A DNA stretch of 64,000 nucleotides, taken from positions 1 through 64,000 of the IMG/VR virus record IMGVR_UViG_3300033149_004753. The stretch is one strand, 5' to 3'. The notes beneath the pieces were generated by a model that worked only from the letters and a program-made list of their open reading frames with translations, made no database searches and was not told the DNA's origin. Position 1 is the stretch's first letter; each line of letters opens with the position of its first letter. The position numbers and the translations under genes were made by a program. Below, piece by piece: positions 17,055 through 25,559 of the stretch. This DNA is from a virus.

Positions 17055-17282
17055 ATGAAAAGAGTAAAAGTAAGTAAAAAAATTGTAAGCTCCGAAGATT
17101 CTCTTGTAGAGAGTTTGGAAGACCTTATTAGTTTTCTTGAGGAAACATCTAACGAATATTATAATGACGCTGAAGATTTTGAAGAAGATGCTGTTATGAG
17201 GAGCTGGTATGAAGGAATGGCTAAAGGTACTGAATTGAGTGCTAAGTTTATCAGAGAAAGGTTAATGAGATGGGAGAGATAA
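17055..17282 (+). CDS. Small MKRVK-header protein, paralogue 2
   Basis: A 75-residue protein, tandem duplicate of 16767-17042. The first 24 coding bases are identical and shared stretches include SNEYYNDAxD and ELSAKFIRERLMR. It lacks the extra repeat of its sister. Function unknown. Confidence 0.65.
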   Translation: MKRVKVSKKIVSSEDSLVESLEDLISFLEETSNEYYNDAEDFEEDAVMRSWYEGMAKGTELSAKFIRERLMRWER

Positions 17283-17285
17283 AGA

Positions 17286-17606
17286 ATGAAAAGACTCAAA
17301 AAGTTTTCTGGTGCTTGGGTAGTTCCATTTACTGAAGAACGAGCACGGCAGTTGCAGGATATTGTGAATTGGATTGAGATAGGAGGACTTAGGGATATTG
17401 TGGATGAGAAACTATATGATGTATATGGATCAGATGAATTGTTTGACAGTATCGAGGACTTGATTGATGATATATCTGATAAACTTTCTAATTTGATTAG
17501 AACTGAAGTTTTGGGTTTGCTTTCAGATTATGATGATGAACCTGAAGGATTTCAGGAGAAACTTGAGCCAGAAGCTAAAGAAATATTGGAGAAACTTGTG
17601 AGATAA
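17286..17606 (+). CDS. Small MKRLK-header acidic protein
   Basis: A 106-residue, mainly helical acidic protein starting MKRLKKFSGAWVV, four bases after the previous stop. No recognised domain. It continues the run of small genes with a basic MKR opening and an acidic body. Confidence 0.6.
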   Translation: MKRLKKFSGAWVVPFTEERARQLQDIVNWIEIGGLRDIVDEKLYDVYGSDELFDSIEDLIDDISDKLSNLIRTEVLGLLSDYDDEPEGFQEKLEPEAKEILEKLVR

Positions 17607-17632
17607 ATGAAAATAAGGAAAGAAATTAAAAA

Positions 17633-17686
17633 ATGAAAAGAGTAATCAAAATTGGTGAAAACTTAAAAATTTATTGGGATGGTTAA
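17633..17686 (+). CDS. Very short MKRV-header reading frame
   Basis: A 17-codon frame (MKRVIKIGENLKIYWDG) with a ribosome-binding-like GGAAAG upstream. It shares the MKRV opening of its neighbours and ends just before the start of the 17701 gene. It may be a leader peptide or the stub of a truncated paralogue. Confidence 0.3.
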   Translation: MKRVIKIGENLKIYWDG

Positions 17687-17700
17687 GGGAGGAAAGAAAG

Positions 17701-18795
17701 ATGACAAGGAAGATGCAAATTGTGAAAGTTAAATACTCTGATTCTGAAATCAGAAATAATCAAACAGGAACCGGAAAGATTGTGTCTTCATCTATGAATG
17801 GAACAAATGTGAAAATCAGACAGGGTAAGAACAACAAACTTATAAATATTCCTCCTGGTAATATTAGAGTTATAGGAAATAAGAAAGCTCAGGATGATGA
17901 AGATGGTGATTTTGTACCTGGTGAGTGGGATGAGCAAACAGTAACAATAGAGATGGCTAAGGAACTTGAGATTGATCCTAATCTTGATATAGATGATTTA
18001 CTCGATATTTTTGAATCTTTGGCTGAGAGAGTAGGAGAGGATTTTTACCCAGAGGATGTGGTAGACGCTCTTAATTTGGATCAATTTGATATCTCTACAA
18101 TAGATGGATTGGAAAAAGCTGTGGACTTGATTCTTGAAAGTTATGATTTTTTTCCTGTGGAAAAAGGTGGTGTGTTTGAGGAATTAGAAGAATTTATAGA
18201 TATATATGTTGAAGATGCTTCAGATTTTGGTGTGTTTTACTTTAAAGTTACAGCAGAAGGAAAAGAATATCTAGTTTTTATGGATGATAATGATGCTAGA
18301 CATTATGCTGAAAGTTATGTAAAAGAAATGATGGAGACAGAACCAGAACTTTTTGCTAAGGATTTTTTGAAAGATTATGTTTATATCTCTCTAACTGATA
18401 GAAGGATGATTGCTCTTGATATGGCAAATAGTTATGTCTCGGATATTGATGATTATAGAGTAGTAGCGGAAGCTGGTATAGAAGATGAGTATATAGAAGC
18501 TGAAGAAAATGAAAATTATGAAATGATGAATGAGATAGTTGAAGAAGCCAGAGTAATTTTATCTGATAAGATAGTGGCTGAGTGGGAAGAAGGGTTGAAA
18601 AATGATCCTATTGGTTTTTTGATTGATGAACAAGGTCTCTATTCAAGTGTTGATGAAATTGATTTCTTACAGTTTGATTATGATGAAGCAGTTAAGGATG
18701 CAATACGGATAGATGGGGTCGCTCATTTCATTGCTCATTATGATGGAAAAGAAAGGGAAACATCTAATGGGTTGTTATATTATAGAACTAATTAA
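17701..18795 (+). CDS. Unrecognised acidic protein with basic N-terminal header
   Basis: Start 17701 follows GGGAGGAAAG; the longer frame from 17674 lacks a site. The 364-residue protein has a basic KOW-like N-terminal segment (about residues 1-60), a junction NKKAQDDEDGD (about 61-71), then a strongly acidic, mixed alpha/beta body. The KKAQ junction matches those in the long mosaic proteins. A virion or internal-head role is possible but unproven. Confidence 0.6.
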   Translation: MTRKMQIVKVKYSDSEIRNNQTGTGKIVSSSMNGTNVKIRQGKNNKLINIPPGNIRVIGNKKAQDDEDGDFVPGEWDEQTVTIEMAKELEIDPNLDIDDLLDIFESLAERVGEDFYPEDVVDALNLDQFDISTIDGLEKAVDLILESYDFFPVEKGGVFEELEEFIDIYVEDASDFGVFYFKVTAEGKEYLVFMDDNDARHYAESYVKEMMETEPELFAKDFLKDYVYISLTDRRMIALDMANSYVSDIDDYRVVAEAGIEDEYIEAEENENYEMMNEIVEEARVILSDKIVAEWEEGLKNDPIGFLIDEQGLYSSVDEIDFLQFDYDEAVKDAIRIDGVAHFIAHYDGKERETSNGLLYYRTN

Positions 18796-18813
18796 TATTT
18801 AAGGTAAGATAAT

Positions 18814-18939
18814 ATGATGGGTGATTCAGTGAGAGTTAGTTTTGATTTCTATAATTATTTTCGTCATCATGGAAACCTGTCGAGAAAACTGTTGGGGTTT
18901 AGAAGTTTGAATGAGAGAAATGAAAAAACTGAGAAATAA
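18814..18939 (+). CDS. Short reading frame, uncertain
   Basis: A 41-residue frame (opening MMGDSVRVSFDFYNYF) after a weak AAGGTAAG site, overlapping the next frame. No motif. It may be a real small protein or chance. Confidence 0.3.
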   Translation: MMGDSVRVSFDFYNYFRHHGNLSRKLLGFRSLNERNEKTEK

Positions 18940-19129
18940 GAAGAAAGGAAAAGTTATAGGAGAATATTTGGTTATTGGTGTTCTCAGAAATAATGAATCT
19001 GAATCTTTTTATGTTCCTGAAGGTTATATTCCTGTGTCGGCTACTGCTTGGCCTTTTGGACATAGAATTATATGTGAAAAGAAAAGTTTACTCTATAAAT
19101 ATAGAAGATGGATAAGAGGAATTATTTAG
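18911..19129 (+). CDS. Unrecognised small basic protein
   Basis: A 72-residue protein, very basic at both ends, with a central beta-rich segment (GEYLVIGVLRNNESESFYV). The start could be 18911 or the ATG at 18920; neither has a good ribosome binding site. No family recognised. Confidence 0.45.
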   Translation: MREMKKLRNKKKGKVIGEYLVIGVLRNNESESFYVPEGYIPVSATAWPFGHRIICEKKSLLYKYRRWIRGII

Positions 19130-19177
19130 TTAGAGAAAGTTAAAATTTGTATTATTTATTTAGGAGGAATTGAAAAT

Positions 19178-19405
19178 ATGAAAAGGATTAAACAATCTCA
19201 AACTTTATCTTCTGAGTACGCTTCAGTATTGAGAGATATGCTTGCTAATGAAAGTTTTTCAAATGTTTTGGATTATATGGCTATGGAGGCCAGATATTAT
19301 CGTGTTGAAGAAGATAATCCTGGGTTTATGGATATTGCAAATATTATAGAAGAAGCTAAAAGAAAAGTATGGGACATTGAAGGTGAGATGGTAGAAGGAG
19401 TTTGA
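19178..19405 (+). CDS. Small MKRIK-header protein
   Basis: A 75-residue helical protein (MKRIKQSQTLSSEYASV) with a strong TAGGAGGA site. Its MKRIK opening matches 16767, 17055 and the broken gene directly downstream. The body is acidic and helical. Function unknown. Confidence 0.65.
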   Translation: MKRIKQSQTLSSEYASVLRDMLANESFSNVLDYMAMEARYYRVEEDNPGFMDIANIIEEAKRKVWDIEGEMVEGV

Positions 19406-19407
19406 TT

Positions 19408-19556
19408 ATGAAAAGAATTAAATGAGCACAGGAAGGTCTTGAAACTGTTCTGATCTGGTATTATCAACAGTTCATAAAATTGATGGGTATCTGATAGAAC
19501 TAAGGGATTTAAGGACGGCTTTGGAAGAGGCCAGCAAAGGAATAGCGGAAGAATAA
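19408..19556 (+). pseudogene. Broken MKRIK-header gene
   Basis: ATG AAA AGA ATT AAA is followed by TGA at codon 6, then AQEGLET in the same frame. After a frame change near 19445-19470, translation continues LSTVHKIDGYLIELRDLRTA and ALEEASKGIAEE to TAA at 19554-19556. Header and tail both look like a normal protein of this family, so it is probably a small gene with a nonsense change and a frameshift. If codon 6 was once K or R, the header would read MKRIK(K/R)AQ, matching the junction motif in other proteins of this phage. Confidence 0.6.
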
Positions 19557-19558
19557 TT

Positions 19559-20218
19559 ATGTGGAAATTGGATTCATTAAATAAAGCACAATTTATTTCT
19601 TTTATGATGGAAAAATGTAAACTTGTCAAACCTTATTGTGAAGAATGTAATTTTAATAGTAAAGATGGAAAAAGAGGACTATGTGATAAATTAAGAGATA
19701 AAGTAAAAAATACACTAAAAAATGTTGAGAATGAAGATTACAAAAAAATTAAAGAGCTGGTGAAAGTAATGCCTGAAAAAGATAAAAGAGATTTTACTAT
19801 GAAAGAATTTGAAAGTGAGAAGCATACTTGCTTGAGGAGAACAAGTCAGATTGGTCCTTGGGATAGAAGTGAAAATCTTGACACCTGGGAAAAGAGAGGT
19901 AAGGATAGAGTTTGTTCATTCTGTGGATCAATGCACCCTGATGAGTTTTTAAAGTTTTGTAAAGATGTTGATGGAATTAATAGATATGTGTTACAATCAG
20001 ATAGGAAGAATAAGTTTTATATAAGAAGACCAGAAGTCAATAATGCAGGAGAGGGAGCTATAAAGTTTTATTTACATCATTCTAAAGGATTTAGTGATGA
20101 AGAAATTGCTATAATCAAAGGAGCTATTGAATTATCAAACTTGAAAGGAAATGAGAGAATGAAAGAATACAAACAGAAACTAAAAAAATTGATTGAAGAG
20201 GATAAAAAGGAAGAATAG
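19559..20218 (+). CDS. Unrecognised cysteine-rich protein
   Basis: A 219-residue protein with two candidate zinc sites: CEECNFNSKDGKRGLC near residues 27-42, and a C-terminal-half CSFCGSMHPDEFLKFC near 120-135. The end is basic and lysine-rich. It begins two bases after the broken 19408 gene and its 3' end overlaps the next frame. Possible nucleic-acid-binding protein; no family recognised. Confidence 0.6.
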   Translation: MWKLDSLNKAQFISFMMEKCKLVKPYCEECNFNSKDGKRGLCDKLRDKVKNTLKNVENEDYKKIKELVKVMPEKDKRDFTMKEFESEKHTCLRRTSQIGPWDRSENLDTWEKRGKDRVCSFCGSMHPDEFLKFCKDVDGINRYVLQSDRKNKFYIRRPEVNNAGEGAIKFYLHHSKGFSDEEIAIIKGAIELSNLKGNERMKEYKQKLKKLIEEDKKEE

Positions 20219-20426
20219 GTTGGCTTATTTTAATTCATGTTCTATTTGTAAAAAAGATGACATTGGACTTGAAACTTGTTTCAAATGTTCAGATTTTACA
20301 TTTGACAGACCTATATCTTTTATACTTCCTAGTTCTAAATTGACAAGAGATGAATTTATAACAAAATTGTATCAGATGATTATGGAAGATAAGAAATTTG
20401 GAATGGAATTTTTTGAATTAGGATGA
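20193..20426 (+). CDS. Small zinc-ribbon-like protein
   Basis: A 77-residue frame from TTG 20193 overlapping the previous gene; a second TTG at 20220 is an alternative start. The core CSICKKDDIGLETCFKC forms a four-cysteine zinc site. The opening from 20193 is again MKRIK. Its stop overlaps a further small MKRI frame. Function unknown. Confidence 0.5.
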   Translation: MKRIKRKNRLAYFNSCSICKKDDIGLETCFKCSDFTFDRPISFILPSSKLTRDEFITKLYQMIMEDKKFGMEFFELG

Positions 20427-20536
20427 AAAGAATTAACACAGTAGCAGAGATGAATCTGGATATAATAAGGAATTTGTTGAGCTGGAAGAACGTAATTAAC
20501 AAAGGAGGGAAAAAATGTCAAAAGAATCAATGCTAA
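20423..20536 (+). CDS. Short MKRI-header frame overlapping the ankyrin start
   Basis: A 37-residue frame (opening MKRINTVAEMNLDII) whose ATG overlaps the preceding TGA. Its last part only reads through the ribosome binding site and start of the ankyrin gene, so only the first 25 or so residues could be meaningful. Possibly a truncated paralogue of the MKR-header genes. Confidence 0.3.
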   Translation: MKRINTVAEMNLDIIRNLLSWKNVINKGGKKCQKNQC

Positions 20537-21417
20537 CAAACGTGGCACGGAAAGGTCGTGCTAAGAAGGTAATGAGCCTGCTCGAAGTCAGTGCAGATGT
20601 ATACGCTGATAATGATGTTGGTTATGATCTCCGGTGGGCGGCTGAAGAAGGTGAGACGGAAGCAGTAAAACTTTTGCTCGATGCTGGTGCGGATGTACAC
20701 ACTGATAATGATTATGCTCTTCGTTTAGCGGCTGAAAATGGTCATACGGAAATAGTAAAAATCCTACTCGATGCAGGTGCAGATGTACACGCTGAAGATG
20801 ATTATGCTCTTCGTTGGGCGGCTAATGAAGGTCATGCGGACGTGGTAAAAATCCTGCTGGATGCTGGTGCGGATGTACATACTAGAAATGATTGTGCTCT
20901 CCAGTGGGCGGCTAAAAACGGTCATACGGAAGTAGTAAAAATCCTCCTCGAAGCTGGAGCAGGTATACATGCTAATGGTGGTTGCGCTCTCTGTTGGGCG
21001 GCTGAATATGGTCATACAGAGGTGGTGAAAGTCCTGCTCGATGTCGGGGCGGATATACATGCTAACAATGACGAGGCTCTTCGTTGGACGGCTAAAAATG
21101 GTTATGCAGAAGTAGTAAAAATTTTGCTTGATGCTGGAGCGAATATACACGCTATAGATGATTATGCTCTCCGTTGGGCGGCTAAAAATGGACATATAGA
21201 CGTAGTAAAACTCCTGCTCGATGCTGGAGCGAATATACATGCTGATGATGATTACGCTCTCCGGTGGGCGGCTAGAAATGGCCACGTGGACGTGGTGAAA
21301 CTCCTACTTGATGCAGGAGCGGATGTACATGCTGAGAATGATTACGCTCTCCGCTGGGCAATCGAAAATGGTTATATGGAGATAGTGGAAATTTTACAGC
21401 AAGCTGATAATCAATAG
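20515..21417 (+). CDS. Ankyrin-repeat protein, about nine repeats
   Basis: A 300-residue protein with a strong AAAGGAGGG start site, starting MSKESMLTNVA. About nine consecutive 30-residue ankyrin units follow (LLLDAGADVHTDNDYALRLA and AENGHTEIVKI type), ending EILQQADNQ. The DNA repeats with a 90-base period and units share long identical stretches, which makes the array prone to expansion or contraction. The protein likely binds a protein partner. It is a paralogue of 1-572 and 21439. Confidence 0.9.
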   Translation: MSKESMLTNVARKGRAKKVMSLLEVSADVYADNDVGYDLRWAAEEGETEAVKLLLDAGADVHTDNDYALRLAAENGHTEIVKILLDAGADVHAEDDYALRWAANEGHADVVKILLDAGADVHTRNDCALQWAAKNGHTEVVKILLEAGAGIHANGGCALCWAAEYGHTEVVKVLLDVGADIHANNDEALRWTAKNGYAEVVKILLDAGANIHAIDDYALRWAAKNGHIDVVKLLLDAGANIHADDDYALRWAARNGHVDVVKLLLDAGADVHAENDYALRWAIENGYMEIVEILQQADNQ

Positions 21418-22200
21418 CCAGGAAGGAAAGAAGGAAAAATGTCAAAAGAATCAATGCTAATAAACGTGGCACAGAAAGGTCGTGTTGATGATGATATTAA
21501 TCACGATCTCTGGTGGGCGGCTGAAGAAGGTCACGCGGACGTGGTAAAACTCCTGCTCGATGCAGGAGCAGATATACATGCTGATGATGATTGGGCTCTT
21601 CGTTTAGCGGCTAGAAAAGGTCATATAGAAGTAGTGAAACTTCTCCTCGATGCTGGCGCGGATATCCATGCTGATAACGATTATGCTCTCCGGTGGGCGG
21701 CTAAAGAAGGCCATACGGACGTGGTAAAACTCCTCCTCGATGCTGGTGCAAATATACATGCTAATGATGATTGTGCTTTCCGATGGGCTGTTATAACAAA
21801 TCATGCAGATATAGTAAAAATCTTGATAGATGCTGGTGCGGATGTACACACTGATAATGATTATGCTCTTCGTTTAGCGGCTGAAAATGGTTATGTGGAA
21901 GTAGTAAAACTCCTGCTCGATGCAGGTGCAGATATACATGCTGACAATGATTCTGCTCTCCGCTGGGCGGTTAGAAATGACCATGTGGAAGTGGTGAAAA
22001 TACTGATAGATGCAGGTGCAGATGTACATGCTAACAATGATGAGGCTCTCCGTTGTGCAGTTGCATATGATTATGTAGAAATAGTGAAAATTCTGCTCAA
22101 TGCAGGTGCGAATATACACGCTAGAAATGGTTCTGCTCTTTGCTAAACAATCGAAAATGACCATACGGAGATAGTAAAAATTCTACAACAAGCTGATAAT
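20600..22200 (+). repeat. Ankyrin-coding 90-base tandem repeats
   Basis: Two neighbouring genes are built of 90-base units whose most constant core encodes LLLDAGADIHA and DYALRWAA. The same units occur at 1-560. Such long near-identical tracts favour recombination within the genome and collapse in assembly. Confidence 0.85.
21439..22146 (+). CDS. Ankyrin-repeat protein, truncated by a late stop
   Basis: A 235-residue ankyrin protein (MSKESMLINVAQKG) with GGAAGGAAAGAAGG upstream. It ends at TAA 22144-22146, but the same frame continues TIENDHTEIVKILQQADNQ to TAG at 22204-22206, the normal end of its paralogue. At the stop, the paralogue residues R-W-A have become C-stop-T, through changes that are all C-to-T or G-to-A. 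So the gene has lost its last half-repeat recently. Confidence 0.85.
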   Translation: MSKESMLINVAQKGRVDDDINHDLWWAAEEGHADVVKLLLDAGADIHADDDWALRLAARKGHIEVVKLLLDAGADIHADNDYALRWAAKEGHTDVVKLLLDAGANIHANDDCAFRWAVITNHADIVKILIDAGADVHTDNDYALRLAAENGYVEVVKLLLDAGADIHADNDSALRWAVRNDHVEVVKILIDAGADVHANNDEALRCAVAYDYVEIVKILLNAGANIHARNGSALC

Positions 22201-22232
22201 CAATAGCCAGAAAGGAAAGGAGAGAAAGAGAA

Positions 22233-22439
22233 GTGGATGATTTGAAAGAAATAGTTGAAGGTTTGAAGGCAATGAAGAATATTTTTAAAAAGAAGGAAGA
22301 GCAGTACAGACAAGCGGTTAAAGAAGGAAAATTAACTTTTTATGATTATTCTGAGTTCTTGGAAAAAGTTTCTATGTGTGTAGTACACGATAAACATCTT
22401 TTAGATTTAATTACAAAGTTAGATGATACAGTATCTTAG
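22233..22439 (+). CDS. Unrecognised small helical protein
   Basis: A 68-residue helical protein starting at GTG 22233 after an AAAGGAGAG site. Charged, coiled-coil-like (LKAMKNIFKKKEEQYRQAV). It precedes the putative small terminase gene. Function unknown. Confidence 0.6.
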   Translation: MDDLKEIVEGLKAMKNIFKKKEEQYRQAVKEGKLTFYDYSEFLEKVSMCVVHDKHLLDLITKLDDTVS

Positions 22440-22461
22440 TAATGTGATATAAATTAATAAT

Positions 22462-23184
22462 ATGAGACAAGCACTCACAACAGTCTCAGATAGTGAGAAT
22501 ATCAGGCATACAGCAGTTACGGGAAATTGTGCTGTTTGTAAACTCACAAGAATTAATCCTGAAGTGGATAGGATTGTTCATAAACAGAAATTTGATGAAC
22601 AACTTATGGTTAAAGATGTTATTGATATTCTTGAAGAGAAAGGTATAAGTGATATTAAGTATCAGGTTCTTGGAAAACATTATAGGAATCATCTTCCTCC
22701 TAATCTTTCTATGGAGTATAGAAAACAATCTTATGCAAACAGGATCAGGAATAAAGGTCCAGTAGATTGTGCTGATACCAGAAAGTTAAGTATGGAGTTT
22801 GATGCTCTTGTTCAACTGAAGGAATTGTTTGCTGATTTATCAGCTAAAATGTCAAAATTCGAGAGAGAGCATGGATCAGAACTCAAGGTTTCTCATCTTC
22901 CTGTTATGAGTAGTATAACAGGAGAACTAAGAAGGATAGCTAATGATATATCTAAAATTACAACCGATAGAGAATATGTAAAAGAGATAGTTGTAAAAGT
23001 TTATTATGATAATTTTAAAAGTATCTCAGTAGATGTCGGTAATCTTTTTAAGGAAGTGATATTGAGCTCAATTGACAACCCTGGAAAAAGAGAAGAAATG
23101 CTGTTTCTCATAAAAGAAAGATTGGGTAGATCATTTGAGAAGAACTTCAAAAAGTTTGATGAAGAGTTAGGAAAGAAATTATAA
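22462..23184 (+). CDS. Putative terminase small subunit
   Basis: A 240-residue protein two genes before the large terminase. The N-terminus has CAVCKLTRINPEVDRIVHKQ, then an IDILEEKGISDIKYQVLGKH helix-turn-helix-like segment ending HYRNHLPPNL, a pattern seen in phage small terminases (cysteine pair, HTH, terminal H-x-x-H-L). The remainder is helical and charged, suitable for oligomer formation. Small terminases recognise the packaging site and activate the large subunit. The call rests on position and pattern. Confidence 0.5.
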   Translation: MRQALTTVSDSENIRHTAVTGNCAVCKLTRINPEVDRIVHKQKFDEQLMVKDVIDILEEKGISDIKYQVLGKHYRNHLPPNLSMEYRKQSYANRIRNKGPVDCADTRKLSMEFDALVQLKELFADLSAKMSKFEREHGSELKVSHLPVMSSITGELRRIANDISKITTDREYVKEIVVKVYYDNFKSISVDVGNLFKEVILSSIDNPGKREEMLFLIKERLGRSFEKNFKKFDEELGKKL

Positions 23185-23284
23185 GTTAGGATAATAGGGT
23201 AAAACATACCTGTAAATTTTGTGGAGAATAGTGTGAAGATATAAAATGAGTTTGATAATTGTGTATTAATCTAAAAGGTGATTT

Positions 23285-23593
23285 ATGATGGAGATGACTA
23301 CAGATGGAAAGATATATGAATCACGAATAGATTATATAGGTAGATGTTATAGATGTGGGAAGTTTGTTGATGGTACAGGTGATTATCATTATTGTATTTC
23401 AAGGATAGAATTAATGTCTCCAATGAAATGTCCTAAATGTGGATCAGATACGAATACGGCTGTTTGTGATTGGATAAACAGAGAAGGTTGTTATGCTAAG
23501 TTTGAAAATGGAAAATGGGAGAAAGGATGTATTTTTGATACAGGAAATGATCTTTTCTTAAAAAATTATGCTACGAAACTGGTAGGAGGGTAA
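23285..23593 (+). CDS. Small protein with two zinc ribbons
   Basis: A 102-residue protein after AAAAGGTG. It has CYRCGKFVDGTGDYHYC (about residues 21-37) and CPKCGSDTNTAVC (about 49-61). It ends one base before the large terminase start, so the two are tightly linked; a packaging or DNA-binding accessory role is inference. Confidence 0.6.
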   Translation: MMEMTTDGKIYESRIDYIGRCYRCGKFVDGTGDYHYCISRIELMSPMKCPKCGSDTNTAVCDWINREGCYAKFENGKWEKGCIFDTGNDLFLKNYATKLVGG

Positions 23594-25465
23594 TTGTCTT
23601 TTCTTGATTCAAGTGCAAGAGTCAGAGAGTTGAGAAGGAATTTAGATTATGTTTTAGATAATGTTATTACTGATAATAATGTTTTAGAATTGAGACACCC
23701 TAGTTCAATTATCGAATGGGCGGCTTCAGGTAAATTTCTTGGACTCAAGGGAATCTTCGATAATAGAGGACAGTATTATGCACTGAGGGAGTTCTTTCAG
23801 TGTTACTGTCCTCTTTGTGCTTCATTTTCCGGTACTGATGTTTTTACAGTAGATAAGAAAGAACTGTATAATGATAAAATCTTAGTATGGGAAAATGGAA
23901 AAGAGTATTGTCCTGAATGCGGGTTAGAAAAGAAAACTCTTGTAGAGGAGGGGTTACTTAATAATTATAATATTCTTTTAGGTATAGTGGGAATGAGAGC
24001 AGGTAAAACTATGCTTGCCTCAATCATAATGACATATTTTGAACAGTTTATTTTGAGTCTTGGTAATATAAAAGATTGTCTTGGTCTTCACAAATCTCCT
24101 CATATTGAATTATGTTGTCTTGCTGTTTCTGGTAAACAAACAAAAGATACAATATGGGCGCAGTTTATAAATTTAAGAAGAGATACAGAGTGGTTTAGGA
24201 ATCTTGATAATCAAATGGTAGATTTGGGTTTTGTAAAAAGTGGTGATTATATAATCTTATCAGAAGAAATAATTAATAATGTTTATGGATATAAGATTGT
24301 AGGAATGAACTCATCATCAGCTACTTTAGCAGGTAGAACCAGAATTATTTATGTGATTGATGAGCTTGGAAGATTTGATACTACTGAATCTAAAAGATCA
24401 GCTTCGGAAGTTTGGAGAGTTGGAAATCATAGTTTGAAAACTGTAAGAAAATTAGTAAATGAAAAGAAACTTCCATACTGGATGGGATCATTAATAGCTA
24501 TTGAGAGTCCTATATCTGTTGATGATTATGGAATGAAAAGACTTGATGTGAAAGATGAGAATATGTTTTCTATGAAATTTTCTACTTGGGAATTTAATAG
24601 AGAATATAAAGAAGAAGATTTTGAGCAGGAATTTAAAGAAGACTATCACGGAGCAAAAAGAGACTTTGGAGCTGATCCTCCTGGTTCTGCTATTCCATTT
24701 ATTGAAGATTGGGAATTATTTAAAAATTTTGTTGAAGATCATGAGTTAGTTTCTCAATTTGAATTTTCTTCTGTTGATAGATATGTGGGTGAAGTTTGTT
24801 ATATCGGAAAAACCATGACTTTTGGAACTGTAGATTTGGGAGACTGGTTTATAGCTTGTGATGCAGGAAAAAGCAGGGATACATTTGCTATTGTAGGAGC
24901 AAAAAGAGAGTTTACTGATAATGGAGAAGTTAAACTTGTCCAAGGTTTTGGAGTTCATATTCTTCCAGACGCGAAAAATAAAAGATATGTTGATTTTTTA
25001 AGTATTGAATCTTTATTGGAATCTATTTGTAAGAAGATAAAAGTTAATAAAATATGCTTTGATTACTGGAACTCTGAAACTATAGTTCAAAGTTTACAAA
25101 GAAAAGGTTATAATGTTGAACAGTATCCTATGAGTTCTGTAAGACTCGCCGATTTTTTTTCTTTCAAAGCCGCAGCTCTACAAGGAAAAATAAAGTTGCT
25201 TCCAAGGAAAGGTTCTGAGGATGGGGAACCTAAACTTATGGATTCTCAGACGAGGCTTTATTGGGAAATGAAGAGGATGCAGAGAGATAAAAATTTATCT
25301 AAGGTGGATCATTCTCATGATTCTACTTCGGATTTGTTTGAATGTGTTGTCAATTGTCATAGGATGATGACTTCTGGTTTTAATAAAAATAATCCAGGAT
25401 GTTATGGAGGGTCTAATTATTCAACCAGCACAATGGGAAGCATAGCAAGATTTAGTAGATGGTAG
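23594..25465 (+). CDS. Terminase large subunit
   Basis: A 623-residue packaging motor and nuclease, starting at TTG after GGAGGG. Two cysteine pairs (CYCPLC and CPEC, about residues 73-115) precede the motor. Walker A is GMRAGKT (about 132-138), Walker B is IIYVIDE (about 251-257). The C-terminal RNase H-like nuclease shows IACDAGKSRD (D at about 423), ICFDYWNSE (D at about 490) and DHSHDSTSDLFE (about 571-582), three acidic positions for metals. The enzyme cuts and pumps DNA into the head through the portal encoded further downstream. Confidence 0.9.
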   Translation: MSFLDSSARVRELRRNLDYVLDNVITDNNVLELRHPSSIIEWAASGKFLGLKGIFDNRGQYYALREFFQCYCPLCASFSGTDVFTVDKKELYNDKILVWENGKEYCPECGLEKKTLVEEGLLNNYNILLGIVGMRAGKTMLASIIMTYFEQFILSLGNIKDCLGLHKSPHIELCCLAVSGKQTKDTIWAQFINLRRDTEWFRNLDNQMVDLGFVKSGDYIILSEEIINNVYGYKIVGMNSSSATLAGRTRIIYVIDELGRFDTTESKRSASEVWRVGNHSLKTVRKLVNEKKLPYWMGSLIAIESPISVDDYGMKRLDVKDENMFSMKFSTWEFNREYKEEDFEQEFKEDYHGAKRDFGADPPGSAIPFIEDWELFKNFVEDHELVSQFEFSSVDRYVGEVCYIGKTMTFGTVDLGDWFIACDAGKSRDTFAIVGAKREFTDNGEVKLVQGFGVHILPDAKNKRYVDFLSIESLLESICKKIKVNKICFDYWNSETIVQSLQRKGYNVEQYPMSSVRLADFFSFKAAALQGKIKLLPRKGSEDGEPKLMDSQTRLYWEMKRMQRDKNLSKVDHSHDSTSDLFECVVNCHRMMTSGFNKNNPGCYGGSNYSTSTMGSIARFSRW

Positions 25466-25500
25466 TTTAAAATTTTTGATGATTAAGTGTTTATAATAGA
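25466..25500 (+). promoter_or_regulatory. Phage promoter D (AT-tract family)
   Basis: TTT-AAAA-T5 at 25466-25477 and TATAAT at 25492-25497, 23 bases from the first A of the A tract. Same geometry as promoters A, B and C. It directly follows the large terminase stop and would serve the mosaic protein gene and portal. Confidence 0.55.
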
Positions 25501-25501
25501 A

Positions 25502-25557
25502 GTGATAGAACTTGAATATTGTGATAAGTTATAATATAGGTTAACTAAGGAGTTTGA
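25502..25557 (+). repeat. Degenerate duplicate of the next gene's 5' end
   Basis: GTG at 25502 begins VIELEYCDKL, then TAA and YRLTKEFE, closely matching LVEIEYYDKSKHKLTEEFK at the start of the next gene. It looks like a tandem duplication of about 55 bases in which the first copy decayed and now carries the ribosome binding site for the second. Confidence 0.55.
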
Positions 25558-25559
25558 GA

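Noticed and set aside
20764-21285. Long minus-strand open frames (for example 173 codons) across the ankyrin genes
   Set aside because: They mirror the plus-strand 90-base repeats, have no ribosome binding site, and translate to low-complexity sequence; they are shadows of the repeat.
20600-22200. Regular repeats resembling a CRISPR array
   Set aside because: The 90-base period is in-frame protein coding (ankyrin) with no spacer-repeat alternation.
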